Source: Candidatus Tisiphia endosymbiont of Melanophora roralis
GTDB taxonomy: Bacteria; Pseudomonadota; Alphaproteobacteria; Rickettsiales; Rickettsiaceae
Direction: 5' to 3'
DNA: 64,000 nt
Assembly (NCBI RefSeq): GCF_964026575.1
Contig: NZ_OZ032161.1
Span: forward strand, 372,001-436,000
Position numbers and translations under genes: made by a program. The notes under the pieces were generated by a model that was given only the letters and a program-made list of their open reading frames with translations, was not told the DNA's origin and searched no databases. Shown piece after piece: positions 27,950-35,809 of this stretch; within the stretch, counting starts at the first letter, position 1; every line of letters begins with the position of its first letter.

Positions 27950-28438
27950 CACACTACTGGACGAAAAGGTTATATTGGTTGTGCAAAGTGTAACTTAAGC
28001 AATTTTATGACTAAGGAATCAAAAAATTGCTTAGAACGACTATAAGCTTGTTTAATTGATCTTATACCTAACTGTAGTACAGAATAACTCCTGCATCCTA
28101 ACGTTTTCTTCATTTTTATCGGTTGTTCTTGCTCTCCAATTGCTCCTATTTTTATTGCTATTGCATATGCTACAAATAAACATTTTATAAAATTCTCTAA
28201 TCGTACTTTACTCTTTATATGCGTATCTTCCATTCTAAAACCATTACTTTTGCACTCTTTAAAGGCAGCTTCGATATCCCATCTCTTGAACGTATTTAGT
28301 CTTGAATCTTTCATCTAAAAATGATTAGGTAGTAATTCGGCTAGTAACATAGAGTCCCACAGATTTTTTTGTATTCAATCTAAAATACTCTATTTACTAG
28401 CTCTTGCAACCACTCCATTTCTTTTGTCCAGTAGTGTG
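27950..28438 (-). mobile_element. Internally deleted IS4-family element with 9-bp target duplication
   Basis: The ends CACACTACTGGAC (27950-27962) and GTCCAGTAGTGTG (28426-28438) are perfect 13-bp inverted repeats. They are flanked by the direct repeat ACAACTAGT (27941-27949 and 28439-28447), a 9-bp target duplication. The 489-bp body keeps a few N-terminal transposase codons near 28418 (MEWLQELVNRVF, then stop) and the C-terminal part (next entry). Most of the transposase gene is missing, so it could only move in trans. Confidence 0.88.
27970..28314 (-). pseudogene. IS4-family transposase, C-terminal fragment
   Basis: The 114-residue open frame carries the last catalytic block of an IS4-type DDE transposase: RWDIEAAFKECKSNGF with the catalytic Glu, then EDTHIKSKVRLENFI, the family's Y/W-x-x-E...K region. 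The N-terminal two thirds, with both catalytic Asp residues, are absent, so the protein is inactive. It lies fully inside the inverted repeats of the 489-bp remnant. The piece between 28439 and the next gene at 28544 holds a fragment of a GAGGAGCG-type dispersed repeat and nothing else. Confidence 0.85.
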
Positions 28439-28543
28439 ACAACTAGTACGTGAGGAGCGGAGATCATGAAGTACGACGACGTGATGATTAGTTTTCAGAA
28501 ATGGTATTAGGTGGTTAATTTTTATTAGAGGGTCAAACACTGC

Positions 28544-29191
28544 TTACAATTTACAGTTACGACCTAGTAGGTATTTTAAAGATATATTAATTAATTCGTT
28601 TGCTATATCATTCATATTAAGATGCATAGCAAGTGGTACAAAATAACATAAAGTTTCATTAACTGTTTTATCAATTTTTTCAGAGGATTTTGCGTAAAGA
28701 GTTCTCATATTATGCAAACGATCAAAAATTTTAATAATCAATATATCTGACTTTCCTTGAATAAATAAAGAATTAATCATTTCCACGACACTAATCTTTT
28801 TTTCTGGTTTTATTCTAGTTAAGTCTTGAACTTGATTAGCAACTTTACTACCAAAGATAATATTAATCGTTTCTTCAGTTATATTTGTATCTTCAAGGCA
28901 GTCATGAAGTAATGAGGTAACTATCATGTCTGTTCTAAAAAATCGTGGACGTGTTTGAGCCGTGTAAGTAGCAACCATGTAAGCTACCTCTATTGGATGT
29001 GAGTAATATGGCTCTCCTGATTGTCTTTTTTGGTCAGCATGATATTTCCTAGCATAATATATTGCTTTCTTAATTTCAATAATATCCACCTTGTCTTTAA
29101 TATGTTCATTTAATATTAAAAGCTGGTTTAACAATCTTTTTGAGTATTGACACATTTTGAATTTTATTTGCCAATAATCCTGATCTCTCAT
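28544..29191 (-). CDS. Stand-alone SpoT-type (p)ppGpp hydrolase domain
   Basis: This HD-domain protein corresponds only to the hydrolase part of SpoT/RelA. It has HADQKRQSGEPYYSHPIEVA (about residues 55-74), the metal-binding LLHDCLED (about 99-106) and the DRLHNMRTL block (about 175-183). The synthetase, TGS and ACT domains are missing. Rickettsiaceae are known for such split spoT genes. The start at 29191 (M-R-D-Q-D-Y-W) matches the N-terminus of rickettsial homologues; an upstream ATG at 29239 adds 16 hydrophobic residues. The His and HD residues are intact, so it can probably hydrolyse (p)ppGpp. Confidence 0.88.
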   Translation of the reverse strand: MRDQDYWQIKFKMCQYSKRLLNQLLILNEHIKDKVDIIEIKKAIYYARKYHADQKRQSGEPYYSHPIEVAYMVATYTAQTRPRFFRTDMIVTSLLHDCLEDTNITEETINIIFGSKVANQVQDLTRIKPEKKISVVEMINSLFIQGKSDILIIKIFDRLHNMRTLYAKSSEKIDKTVNETLCYFVPLAMHLNMNDIANELINISLKYLLGRNCKL

Positions 29192-29373
29192 AAAGTCTCG
29201 TATTTTTATAATAAGTATAAAGAAACCATATATAAACACACTTGGTAAGACTGAAAATAGGGGGCAAGAATAGCATGCTAAAATTATGCTATTGTAATTT
29301 AGTGCTTTTTAATTTTAATTCTTATTATTAAAATAATAAAAAGCAGTTCCTCTAATTGTTCAATGGTAAAATT

Positions 29374-30117
29374 ATGAATAACTGGAAATTAAAAACTATT
29401 ATTGATTCTTATAGAGAAACTAAGGAATTTAGATTTAATAATTATATTATTAACCCACACGTAAAAAATATTATAGGAAATGTAAGAGACAAGGCTCTAT
29501 TAGAGATAGGTTGTGGATTTGGTAGATATTTAGAAATTTTCTATGCTGAGAATCCACTGAAATTAGTAGGGTGCGACATTTCTCCTTATCAAGTAGAGCT
29601 ATGTAAAGAAAATATCAAAAATAGTAATATTGAGTTACATGTATTAGATTTTTCTGATGTTGAAAGTTCTGTAATTTTGGGACAACATGAATACGATATT
29701 GTATATAATATCTTTGTGATTTTATATATAGATGCTTTAAGTAAATTAGAAATATTTATCAAAAATTGTTATGAATGCTTAAAACAAGGAGGAAAAGTTA
29801 TAATATGCACTTTAGATATTATAAGTGCATATTCTTATCCAGAGGTTTTTGATATATTAAAATTTCCTACGAAGTTTTTGAAAGATGAGTACACGGATGG
29901 TTGCCCCATAGAAATTAGTATTACAAATGATTGTGTTGTAACGTGCTATCATATGGATTTTGATACTATAAAGAGATTAATGGAAAAATTGGGCTTCAAG
30001 AATGTAAGGAAACATAACTTGTTTTTAAAAGAAAATGCTTTACAGAGCTTTACAGAACAAGAATTTAACCTTATAAAAGAATCTAATATACTCTTATTAA
30101 TAGAGGCAGAGAAATAA
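29374..30117 (+). CDS. SAM-dependent methyltransferase (class I)
   Basis: This is a class I methyltransferase of about 247 residues. The SAM-binding motif I is LLEIGCGFGRYLEIF (about residues 40-54), followed by an acidic residue at the end of strand 2 (LVGCDIS) and motif IV-like YDIVYNIFVILYI. The substrate domain is not recognisable. The start could be the TTG at 29356 or the ATG at 29374; the ATG is used here. It is the first of four same-strand genes (29.4-32.8 kb) that include an S-adenosylhomocysteine hydrolase-like protein, so this enzyme's by-product may be the substrate or signal of its neighbour (inference). Confidence 0.85.
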   Translation: MNNWKLKTIIDSYRETKEFRFNNYIINPHVKNIIGNVRDKALLEIGCGFGRYLEIFYAENPLKLVGCDISPYQVELCKENIKNSNIELHVLDFSDVESSVILGQHEYDIVYNIFVILYIDALSKLEIFIKNCYECLKQGGKVIICTLDIISAYSYPEVFDILKFPTKFLKDEYTDGCPIEISITNDCVVTCYHMDFDTIKRLMEKLGFKNVRKHNLFLKENALQSFTEQEFNLIKESNILLLIEAEK

Positions 30118-30177
30118 ATATAATAGACTCACCAATTTTAATCACTTTAAGTTCATTTAATTATACGAGAATTTGGT

Positions 30178-30993
30178 ATGGAAGAAGATTTGAATTTTAG
30201 TGTTGAAGAAGTCAAATGGTCTGAAGTTAAGGATGAAGTTTATAAGGTTAATCCTGAACTGGCAGAAAAATGTGATAATGTTAATCAATGCGGAAAATAT
30301 TCTTTATTCAAAATAAAATATCCTTATGGAGCATATATTGTTAATAGGGGGGAGTTTCATCTACCAACTAAAGACGGCAAACTAATTTCTATAAATGACT
30401 CAAGAATTCCAGAATTTCTAAAAAAGAAGTTGAGATATAGTCATATTCCCTTATCCTTAATTCTTAATAGTTTGAGTGAAGTATTTGTTCAGATACAAAA
30501 TAGAATTGTTTCTCTTAATGTTCTTTTGACTGGTGAACTTTTTGGTCTATTTGAATTAATGCATATGTTAAACCAAACATCTTCACTAGACATGCCTATT
30601 TGGAATGTGTCAGCCGGAGCTCGCTCTACTGTTATGATTCCAAGTATTTCTGACACAGTGGGTCATAATAGAATTAAAAAAAAATTAGGGGTTGATATCC
30701 ATGCTCCCTATAGTTTGTCAGATCATTGGCAGACATTTGTAGATATTAATAAGTATTCTCATAATTCAAATTGGAATAATAGCATTTTAGTATTTTCTAA
30801 TGAGTGGTTTCTTCAACCAAATGATCTTGGATATAGTGGTTTTTATAATTATCTAGTTAATCAATGTTGGAAACAATTTCAATTGTTAGAAGATTTTACA
30901 GATTTTAGTTTATTATGGTCATTTTTTATTCATGCAATTAATCTACGTAATTTAAAACCACGATCATATTTAATAGACACTGTTAGACTTTAA
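30178..30993 (+). CDS. Unknown protein, N-terminal part of a probably split gene
   Basis: This is a 271-residue soluble protein with no family I recognise. Conserved-looking blocks are CGKYSLFKIKYPYGAYIVNR near residue 40, SAGARSTVMIPSISDTVGHN near 145 and SDHWQTFVDI near 182, which resemble an enzyme-like core. It ends at a stop 2 bases before the next frame. That frame continues directly at the join, and a single missing T in the run CTTTAATTTT would fuse the two into about 437 residues. It is either a frameshifted gene or two coupled genes. It lies in the methyltransferase/SAH hydrolase-like cluster. Confidence 0.65.
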   Translation: MEEDLNFSVEEVKWSEVKDEVYKVNPELAEKCDNVNQCGKYSLFKIKYPYGAYIVNRGEFHLPTKDGKLISINDSRIPEFLKKKLRYSHIPLSLILNSLSEVFVQIQNRIVSLNVLLTGELFGLFELMHMLNQTSSLDMPIWNVSAGARSTVMIPSISDTVGHNRIKKKLGVDIHAPYSLSDHWQTFVDINKYSHNSNWNNSILVFSNEWFLQPNDLGYSGFYNYLVNQCWKQFQLLEDFTDFSLLWSFFIHAINLRNLKPRSYLIDTVRL

Positions 30994-30995
30994 TT

Positions 30996-31493
30996 TTGAT
31001 TTCTAAAGGTTCTGCTATAGCATTTAAGCCATCCACGGATGATACAGGTTTGCCAATGAATTTAATACAGCAAATATATGTAAATGATTATAATCTAAAA
31101 GATTATATACCAAATATTATGCAACCAGCAAAATTTACTAAAAATAGTAAAGTCTATTATTCTCTTAGCTTTCCTACTCTATTTAATAGCTCTCCTTATT
31201 GTAGAAATCCTCCAAGTATAATTGAAGATCAAAGAGAGATTAAAAGATTATTAGATATTTTAATAAATACTATTCACCAAATTGAGAATCATAGTGTCAA
31301 CTCACTTAAAAACATAAAATTTGAGTTATTTCATTCTGGAAACGATCCATTTGGTCAGATATTATCTAGTAAAATTATATCTGAAGATGATGCTAGATTT
31401 TTAGAGTATAATAGTAATGGTAAGGAAGCAAGAGTATTTTGCTCCTCATCTAGTTTTTTTAATGGTTGTATTGCTATATACAATGACGAGTAA
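30996..31493 (+). CDS. Unknown protein, C-terminal part of a probably split gene
   Basis: This frame of 165 residues begins at a TTG (I-S-K-G-S-A-I-A-F-K) and has no ribosome binding site of note. Its frame is open only from a stop at 30984. Read as a continuation of the preceding gene it makes sense: the upstream frame ends SYLIDTVRL and this frame continues ILISKGSAIAFKPSTDD. The segment contains PSTDDTGLPMN and EARVFCSSSSFFNG, with no known motif. It ends 15 bases before the SAH hydrolase-like gene. As a stand-alone gene it is doubtful; as the C-terminal half of one protein it is plausible. Confidence 0.55.
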   Translation: MISKGSAIAFKPSTDDTGLPMNLIQQIYVNDYNLKDYIPNIMQPAKFTKNSKVYYSLSFPTLFNSSPYCRNPPSIIEDQREIKRLLDILINTIHQIENHSVNSLKNIKFELFHSGNDPFGQILSSKIISEDDARFLEYNSNGKEARVFCSSSSFFNGCIAIYNDE

Positions 31494-31508
31494 TTTTTTG
31501 AGTTTATT

Positions 31509-32810
31509 ATGAGTAATTTAAATACACCCATATTAGCAACTCTACAAAGTATAATAGATAAATTAAAAGGATGTAAGTATCTTAATTTAAAAAATGTTAC
31601 CTTTGTTTGTGTACAACATTTGTTATTTACAACAATAGATTTAATAAAATCTCTTATCAGATTAGGTGCTAAGCCGAATAATATTCATATAATGGGTAAA
31701 ATATACTCAAATTGTCCTATAGTAATTGTCCAACTTATAGAAATGGGAGTAAATTACTACCCTAGTTCCCAACCGCAACAATTTGGCTATTTTAACTATT
31801 ATTTTAATATAGATATAGCTAATATGTGGGCTAATGTTGCTACTACCATAATGAATGTAAAATCTGACACTATTATCATACTAGATGATGGTAGTAAATG
31901 TACAACAAATATTCCAAAGTTACTAAGTAATAATTACAAAGTCTTTGCTGTAGAGCAAACATCATCCGGTGTTGTTAATATTACTAAAAAGAATAATACC
32001 ACGTTACCTTTTATTGACGTTGCTTATTCTGCTACAAAGCAGATATTAGAACCTCCAATGATTGCTCAGGCCGTCATACAAAAACTTGATAAAATTTTGC
32101 CTTTACAATCTCATAGCCTTATTTGTGGAGTAGTAGGTCTTGGAGCTATAGGAAGGGCTGTCGCCCGGAAACTATTATCTTTAAATCATAAAGTAATAAT
32201 ATATGATAAATCTGACAGTAAGTATAATCTTATGAAGAAGATTAAAACTGCAAATAATATTCTATCTTTATTTCAGAAATCTGAATATATTTTTGGTTGT
32301 ACAGGAGAAGATATTACTTTATCTCTTGACGTCAATAAAATACGAGGAACAAAGAATCTAATTAGTTGCTCATCACAAGATATAGAATTTCAGTCATTAT
32401 TGCATATTATTCAAGATAATTCTTCTATTAATACCTCTAACGTATTGGATAATATAGAATATTCTACAGATAGTGCAACGTTCAATATTTTTAGAGGAGG
32501 ATACCCTGTAAATTTGGATAATTCTGGAGAATCTGTGCCAGCCAATGATATACAACTTACTCGAGGATTATTACTTGGTGGAATCGTGCAAGCAGTATTT
32601 CATTTAGTTCAAGAGGTTAATCAAAAGCCACAACAATATATGTTACATCCTAAAATACAAAAATTAATAGTGAAAGAATTAGTATATAATCAAAAGTACA
32701 AATTTTCTAATGATTTAGTAGTTATGAATTTTTTAGATGAAGAGTGGATTAAAAATAATTCTAGCGGAGAATATGTAAGTAATGATATTATCTCACGATA
32801 TTTTCTATAA
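31509..32810 (+). CDS. S-adenosylhomocysteine hydrolase-like NAD-binding protein
   Basis: This 433-residue protein has the overall plan of adenosylhomocysteinase. An N-terminal substrate-domain-like half is followed by EQTSSGVVN (about residue 155, the position of EETTTGV in true enzymes) and a Rossmann fold with GVVGLGAIGRAVARKL (about 209-224), then a GCTGEDITL segment comparable to the GN-hexxx turn. The substrate-binding His/Asp/Lys motifs of genuine SAH hydrolases are not evident, so it is a divergent relative whose substrate may differ. It closes the cluster that starts with a methyltransferase. Codon use looks like the surrounding genes. Confidence 0.75.
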   Translation: MSNLNTPILATLQSIIDKLKGCKYLNLKNVTFVCVQHLLFTTIDLIKSLIRLGAKPNNIHIMGKIYSNCPIVIVQLIEMGVNYYPSSQPQQFGYFNYYFNIDIANMWANVATTIMNVKSDTIIILDDGSKCTTNIPKLLSNNYKVFAVEQTSSGVVNITKKNNTTLPFIDVAYSATKQILEPPMIAQAVIQKLDKILPLQSHSLICGVVGLGAIGRAVARKLLSLNHKVIIYDKSDSKYNLMKKIKTANNILSLFQKSEYIFGCTGEDITLSLDVNKIRGTKNLISCSSQDIEFQSLLHIIQDNSSINTSNVLDNIEYSTDSATFNIFRGGYPVNLDNSGESVPANDIQLTRGLLLGGIVQAVFHLVQEVNQKPQQYMLHPKIQKLIVKELVYNQKYKFSNDLVVMNFLDEEWIKNNSSGEYVSNDIISRYFL

Positions 32811-32992
32811 ACCTAAATTTCCGATTAAGAGTAAATAAAAAGTTGATGGAAATGAGGTTTAGTTTTCCCACACGCCGCATGATAATCCACTTCTATAGCA
32901 TAATTTTTGCTCATATTTATCTCGAAGATGAGGAGCGAAGCCTATAGATAATAGGCGAGCGACGACGTCACCAAATTCTCCTGAATTGACTA

Positions 32993-34103
32993 TATACTCA
33001 ATTAACCTGAAGAGTTGCAGAAATGGTTAACGGTAATAGTTTGGAAATTATCGTTTATTAAGGTACGTAACCTATCTTTATAATCGGCGATGTTGCTGAA
33101 AAATTTGTTTATTGCTTCCGAAAATTGTTCAAAATTATGATAAAATTTATTATTAGTTGTAATACTGTGCATAAACTTCCATAATCTCTCAATTGGGTTA
33201 AGATTTGGACTATATGGTGGCAAAAATACTAGCTCTATTTTACTATTTACTAGGTATTCTTTAACTTTCTTGGATTTGTGGTAACTAGCATTGTCACAGA
33301 TTAAATATATTCTTTCCTTGTCACTATTCTCCTCTTCCAATCTCTGTAGAAAATTAACTATCTGCTCCCCATTTATTTTGGGGTTCTCTGTCCTTACTAA
33401 CTGTAAATCAGCTAGATTAATAGCACCAATCATGTGCTTTCTTCTCCAGCCACTGAATGTTGGTAAGGTCTTATCTTGCTTCTTTCTTATCCAACCGCAC
33501 CTTGCCCTTGCTTGATACTGAGGATGAACACCATCCATAAAATATATGGCTTCCTTATCTCTGAGATTCCCTTTTAGTAAACTGTAGTTTAACTTAAATA
33601 ATTCTTGCTTGTCAAAATCCAGCTTAGCCGGTACTATTTTCGCCTTCTTGTAAACAAAACCCAATTTGTATAGTAATTTTGTTACTCCCGTTATCGTATA
33701 TGTTACCCCATATTTGTTCTAAATGTGATGCATGATATCTTTAGCATAAACATAATTATTTGCTTCTAGGTGACTCGCTAATTCTTCCCTCTCACCATCA
33801 CTTAATTTGCTTGTGCTACCTCCATTGTTGGTATCAAGCTTATTGGCTTTTTGATAATCAACAATATGTTTTCTTATCGATTCGTGGCTCAAGAGTAGTA
33901 CCTTAGCAATCTCTACATTACTATACCCATCGTCATACATCAAAACTGCCTTAATACGATCACGTATGCGTCCGTCTCGTTCTGTCTTATGACGTTCCTT
34001 CAACTTTTCTCTTTGTTCTTCTGTCAATACATTCTTACTCATAATCTCCTAAACTCTACAATATCTCTCCTATCTTTGCAACCCTTCATTTACGAGCAGT
34101 ATA
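32993..34103 (-). mobile_element. IS630-family insertion sequence, copy A
   Basis: This 1111-bp element runs from TATACTCAATTAACC (3' end, at 32993) to the complement of TATACTGCTCGTAAATG (5' end, at 34103). The ends share imperfect inverted repeats (TATACT...TGAAG-GTTGCA). Insertion at TA fits IS630. Copy B (43365-44475) has the same length and, in every part compared, the same sequence. The 5' end abuts CCAGCCGCTTCAAGAATGC, half of the hairpin element discussed at 44476. The 182-base gap before it (32811-32992) holds only fragments of a GAGGAGCGAAGC-type repeat. Confidence 0.92.
33002..34042 (-). pseudogene. IS630 transposase interrupted by an in-frame TAG (copy A)
   Basis: Two open frames, 34042-33719 (107 residues, helix-turn-helix region with EIAKVLLLSHESIRKH) and 33664-33002 (220 residues, DDE catalytic part), lie in the same reading frame. 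They are separated by a single TAG and 18 further codons (NKYGVTYTITGVTKLLYKL) that fit the family perfectly. The catalytic residues are in YFMDGVHPQ, YLICDNASYHK and PNLNPIERLW. So this is one 345-residue transposase with an internal stop, not a two-frame IS. The identical stop occurs in copy B. Confidence 0.88.
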
Positions 34104-34184
34104 CCAGCCGCTTCAAGAATGCATTTTTCTGATATTCTAGCCAGTTTTGGATTAAAATTTTTAATTTTAATCCAAAACTGAGGT
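34104..34184. repeat. Half of a five-hairpin element, cut by IS630 copy A
   Basis: Directly after the IS end comes CCAGCCGCTTCAAGAATGC, which is the loop and right arm of the HP2 hairpin of the element at 4551-4812. It is followed by a perfect 18-bp palindrome (34142-34180, CAGTTTTGGATTAAAATT) and the terminal ACTGAGGT. The other half of the same element lies at 44476-44642. Confidence 0.8.
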
Positions 34185-34190
34185 TAGCAG

Positions 34191-34397
34191 CTCAGTACAC
34201 GACATAAAGATTAACAAAAAATTAATAGCCAAGAAAAAGTGTATAATAGTAGAAAGTGCGTAGTATAAAACATATCATTAATTGAACTATCGCAACTTAA
34301 TAGTTAAATATTACTCAGTTATTTTCTATTTTTGTATTATAATTATTACGTTTTGTAAGACATTAATTTTTTGTTAATCTTTATGTCGTGTACTGAG
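34191..34397. repeat. MITE, copy 1 (CTCAGTACACGACATAAA ends)
   Basis: This 207-bp non-coding element has about 36-bp terminal inverted repeats, CTCAGTACACGACATAAAG... and its complement ending at CTGAG. Copy 2 (35287-35492) is nearly identical. The two copies, in the same orientation, flank the unknown gene at 34410-35147. Confidence 0.9.
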
Positions 34398-34409
34398 GGA
34401 ATTCTTATA

Positions 34410-35147
34410 CTATCCCCCTAAATCATCGTAAGTACTTCCTGTTATTTCTACTGTTTCTATCTGGTCATAAAATTTTGCGGTCACAGGAAAAGCCTGATAC
34501 TCAGGTTTTTCATAAAAATGGAAGACTTGTCGGTGTAATATTTCTTCGCTCTTACTAAGTATACCTGAGCAATAGAGAACACTAAAATAATAAGGATTGA
34601 TTGTTTCGGGCAATATTTTACTCACAGTAGACACAGTAGAAGCTCCAGGCAGTACTGTATCAATTAACGGTATTTTTTTAAGCACGTCAACAGAATCCAG
34701 CCCAATCTGAGATGTTTCAGGGCTAGGAGGGGGCAATAGGTAAGTATTTCTATGCTCCTTGATATAATTAGACCAACTTTTTGGTTTAGATTTTAGCTCT
34801 ACTTCTTTTGCTAGTACTGACTCTAACATTCTAATATTAGGTGTTGCATTTTCTGAACATAACCCATGTTTAGATTCGCTGTTAATATAACACCATCCCT
34901 TTTTATGAGACGCAAGAAAATCTTTAATTGGTTCAAAATGTACAAATTCATCTTTAGATGACCCATTCTCAGTGTAACTATCAGAACTAGATCTTTCTAT
35001 AGCTTGCTTTATCAATGTTTTTCCTGCTTTTTCATTTGCACTCTTCATGCTTCTTTTCATAAATAGAGCAGTACTAGATTGTTTTAGAACATGCTTAGCA
35101 TGCTCAATAGTTATTATCCGCTCGGGATTCCTCTCTTCACTCTTCAT
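34410..35147 (-). CDS. Unknown protein bracketed by two MITEs
   Basis: This is a protein of 245 residues (250 from the upstream ATG at 35162) with no recognisable family. The first 75 residues are basic and Ser-rich (HAKHVLKQSSTALFMKRSMK). A proline stretch LLPPPSPETS lies near residue 140. The C-terminal part has aromatic-rich segments (NPYYFSVLYCSG) and an end of FPVTAKFYDQIETVEI. There is no signal peptide or membrane helix. The gene sits exactly between two copies of a 207-bp MITE, 12 bases from one and about 125 from the other, so it may be a mobile cassette or simply sit in a repeat hot spot. A secreted effector is possible (inference). Confidence 0.6.
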   Translation of the reverse strand: MKSEERNPERIITIEHAKHVLKQSSTALFMKRSMKSANEKAGKTLIKQAIERSSSDSYTENGSSKDEFVHFEPIKDFLASHKKGWCYINSESKHGLCSENATPNIRMLESVLAKEVELKSKPKSWSNYIKEHRNTYLLPPPSPETSQIGLDSVDVLKKIPLIDTVLPGASTVSTVSKILPETINPYYFSVLYCSGILSKSEEILHRQVFHFYEKPEYQAFPVTAKFYDQIETVEITGSTYDDLGG

Positions 35148-35286
35148 AGTTCCTCGTATCAATATATCAATAGTGTCTTAGTAGTGAACATTATGTTGCT
35201 TACAGATTTAGTGATCAGGTTGATTTAATCATCAAACACCATTAGTGAGTAGTACACAAGAAGATTTTGAAAATCAACTAAAAATT

Positions 35287-35492
35287 CTCAGTACATGACA
35301 TAAAGGTTAACAAAAAATTAATAGCCAAAAAAAGTATACGATAGTAGAAAATACGTAGTATGAAATATATCATTAATTGAACTATCGCAACTTAATAGTT
35401 AAATATTACCCAGCAATTTTCTATTTTTGTATTATAATTATTACGTTTTGCAAGACATTAATTTTTTGTTAACCTTTATGTCGTGTACTGAG
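35287..35492. repeat. MITE, copy 2 (CTCAGTACATGACATAAA ends)
   Basis: This 206-bp copy of the element at 34191-34397 differs at a handful of positions, and its terminal inverted repeats are preserved. It lies in the 647-base gap upstream of the 676-residue gene. That gap otherwise holds only the MITE at 35643 and AT-rich sequence. Confidence 0.9.
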
Positions 35493-35642
35493 GGTTAGCA
35501 GGGTTTTTTACAAAAATACAACAACGCTAACTCTGAAATGCGTTAAGTATATTTGTTCTATATCAAAATGCTTGCAAGAATCATCAATTCAATAGAGACT
35601 CTTTTGCAATAGGGATTATATGTCTTCCAATTTTGTGGTTAA

Positions 35643-35794
35643 TATACTACTCGTAAATGAAGAGTTGATAGACGATAGAATCAAAATCAACAAGTGCTAG
35701 GAGTGTCCAAGCCGAGGAGCACAGCGTACATTAGTACGTGAGCACCGCAGGTCTTGGACAATGACAACGCAATTGTTGATTTTCATCGAGTATA
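35643..35794. repeat. IS630-related MITE, copy 1
   Basis: This 152-bp element starts TATACTACTCGTAAATGAAGAG and ends CATCGAGTATA. Its left end matches the 5' end of the IS630 element over about 20 bases (TATACTgCTCGTAAATGAAG), and TA lies at both ends, so the IS630 transposase probably moved it. An inner palindrome (TCCAAG-CC ... GG-CTTGGA) fills it. A near copy is at 51886-52035. Its right end lies 15 bases before the next gene and creates a TATAAT at 35793-35798. Confidence 0.85.
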
Positions 35795-35809
35795 TAATGA
35801 AAGGTTTTT

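Noticed and set aside
33291-33515. 74-codon frame inside IS630 copy A (also 43953-44177 in copy B)
   Set aside because: It is a complementary-strand shadow of the transposase, repeated only because the IS is repeated.
32993-34103. IS630 as a two-gene element using a programmed frameshift
   Set aside because: The two open parts are in the same frame, separated only by a stop codon, so no frameshift is involved.
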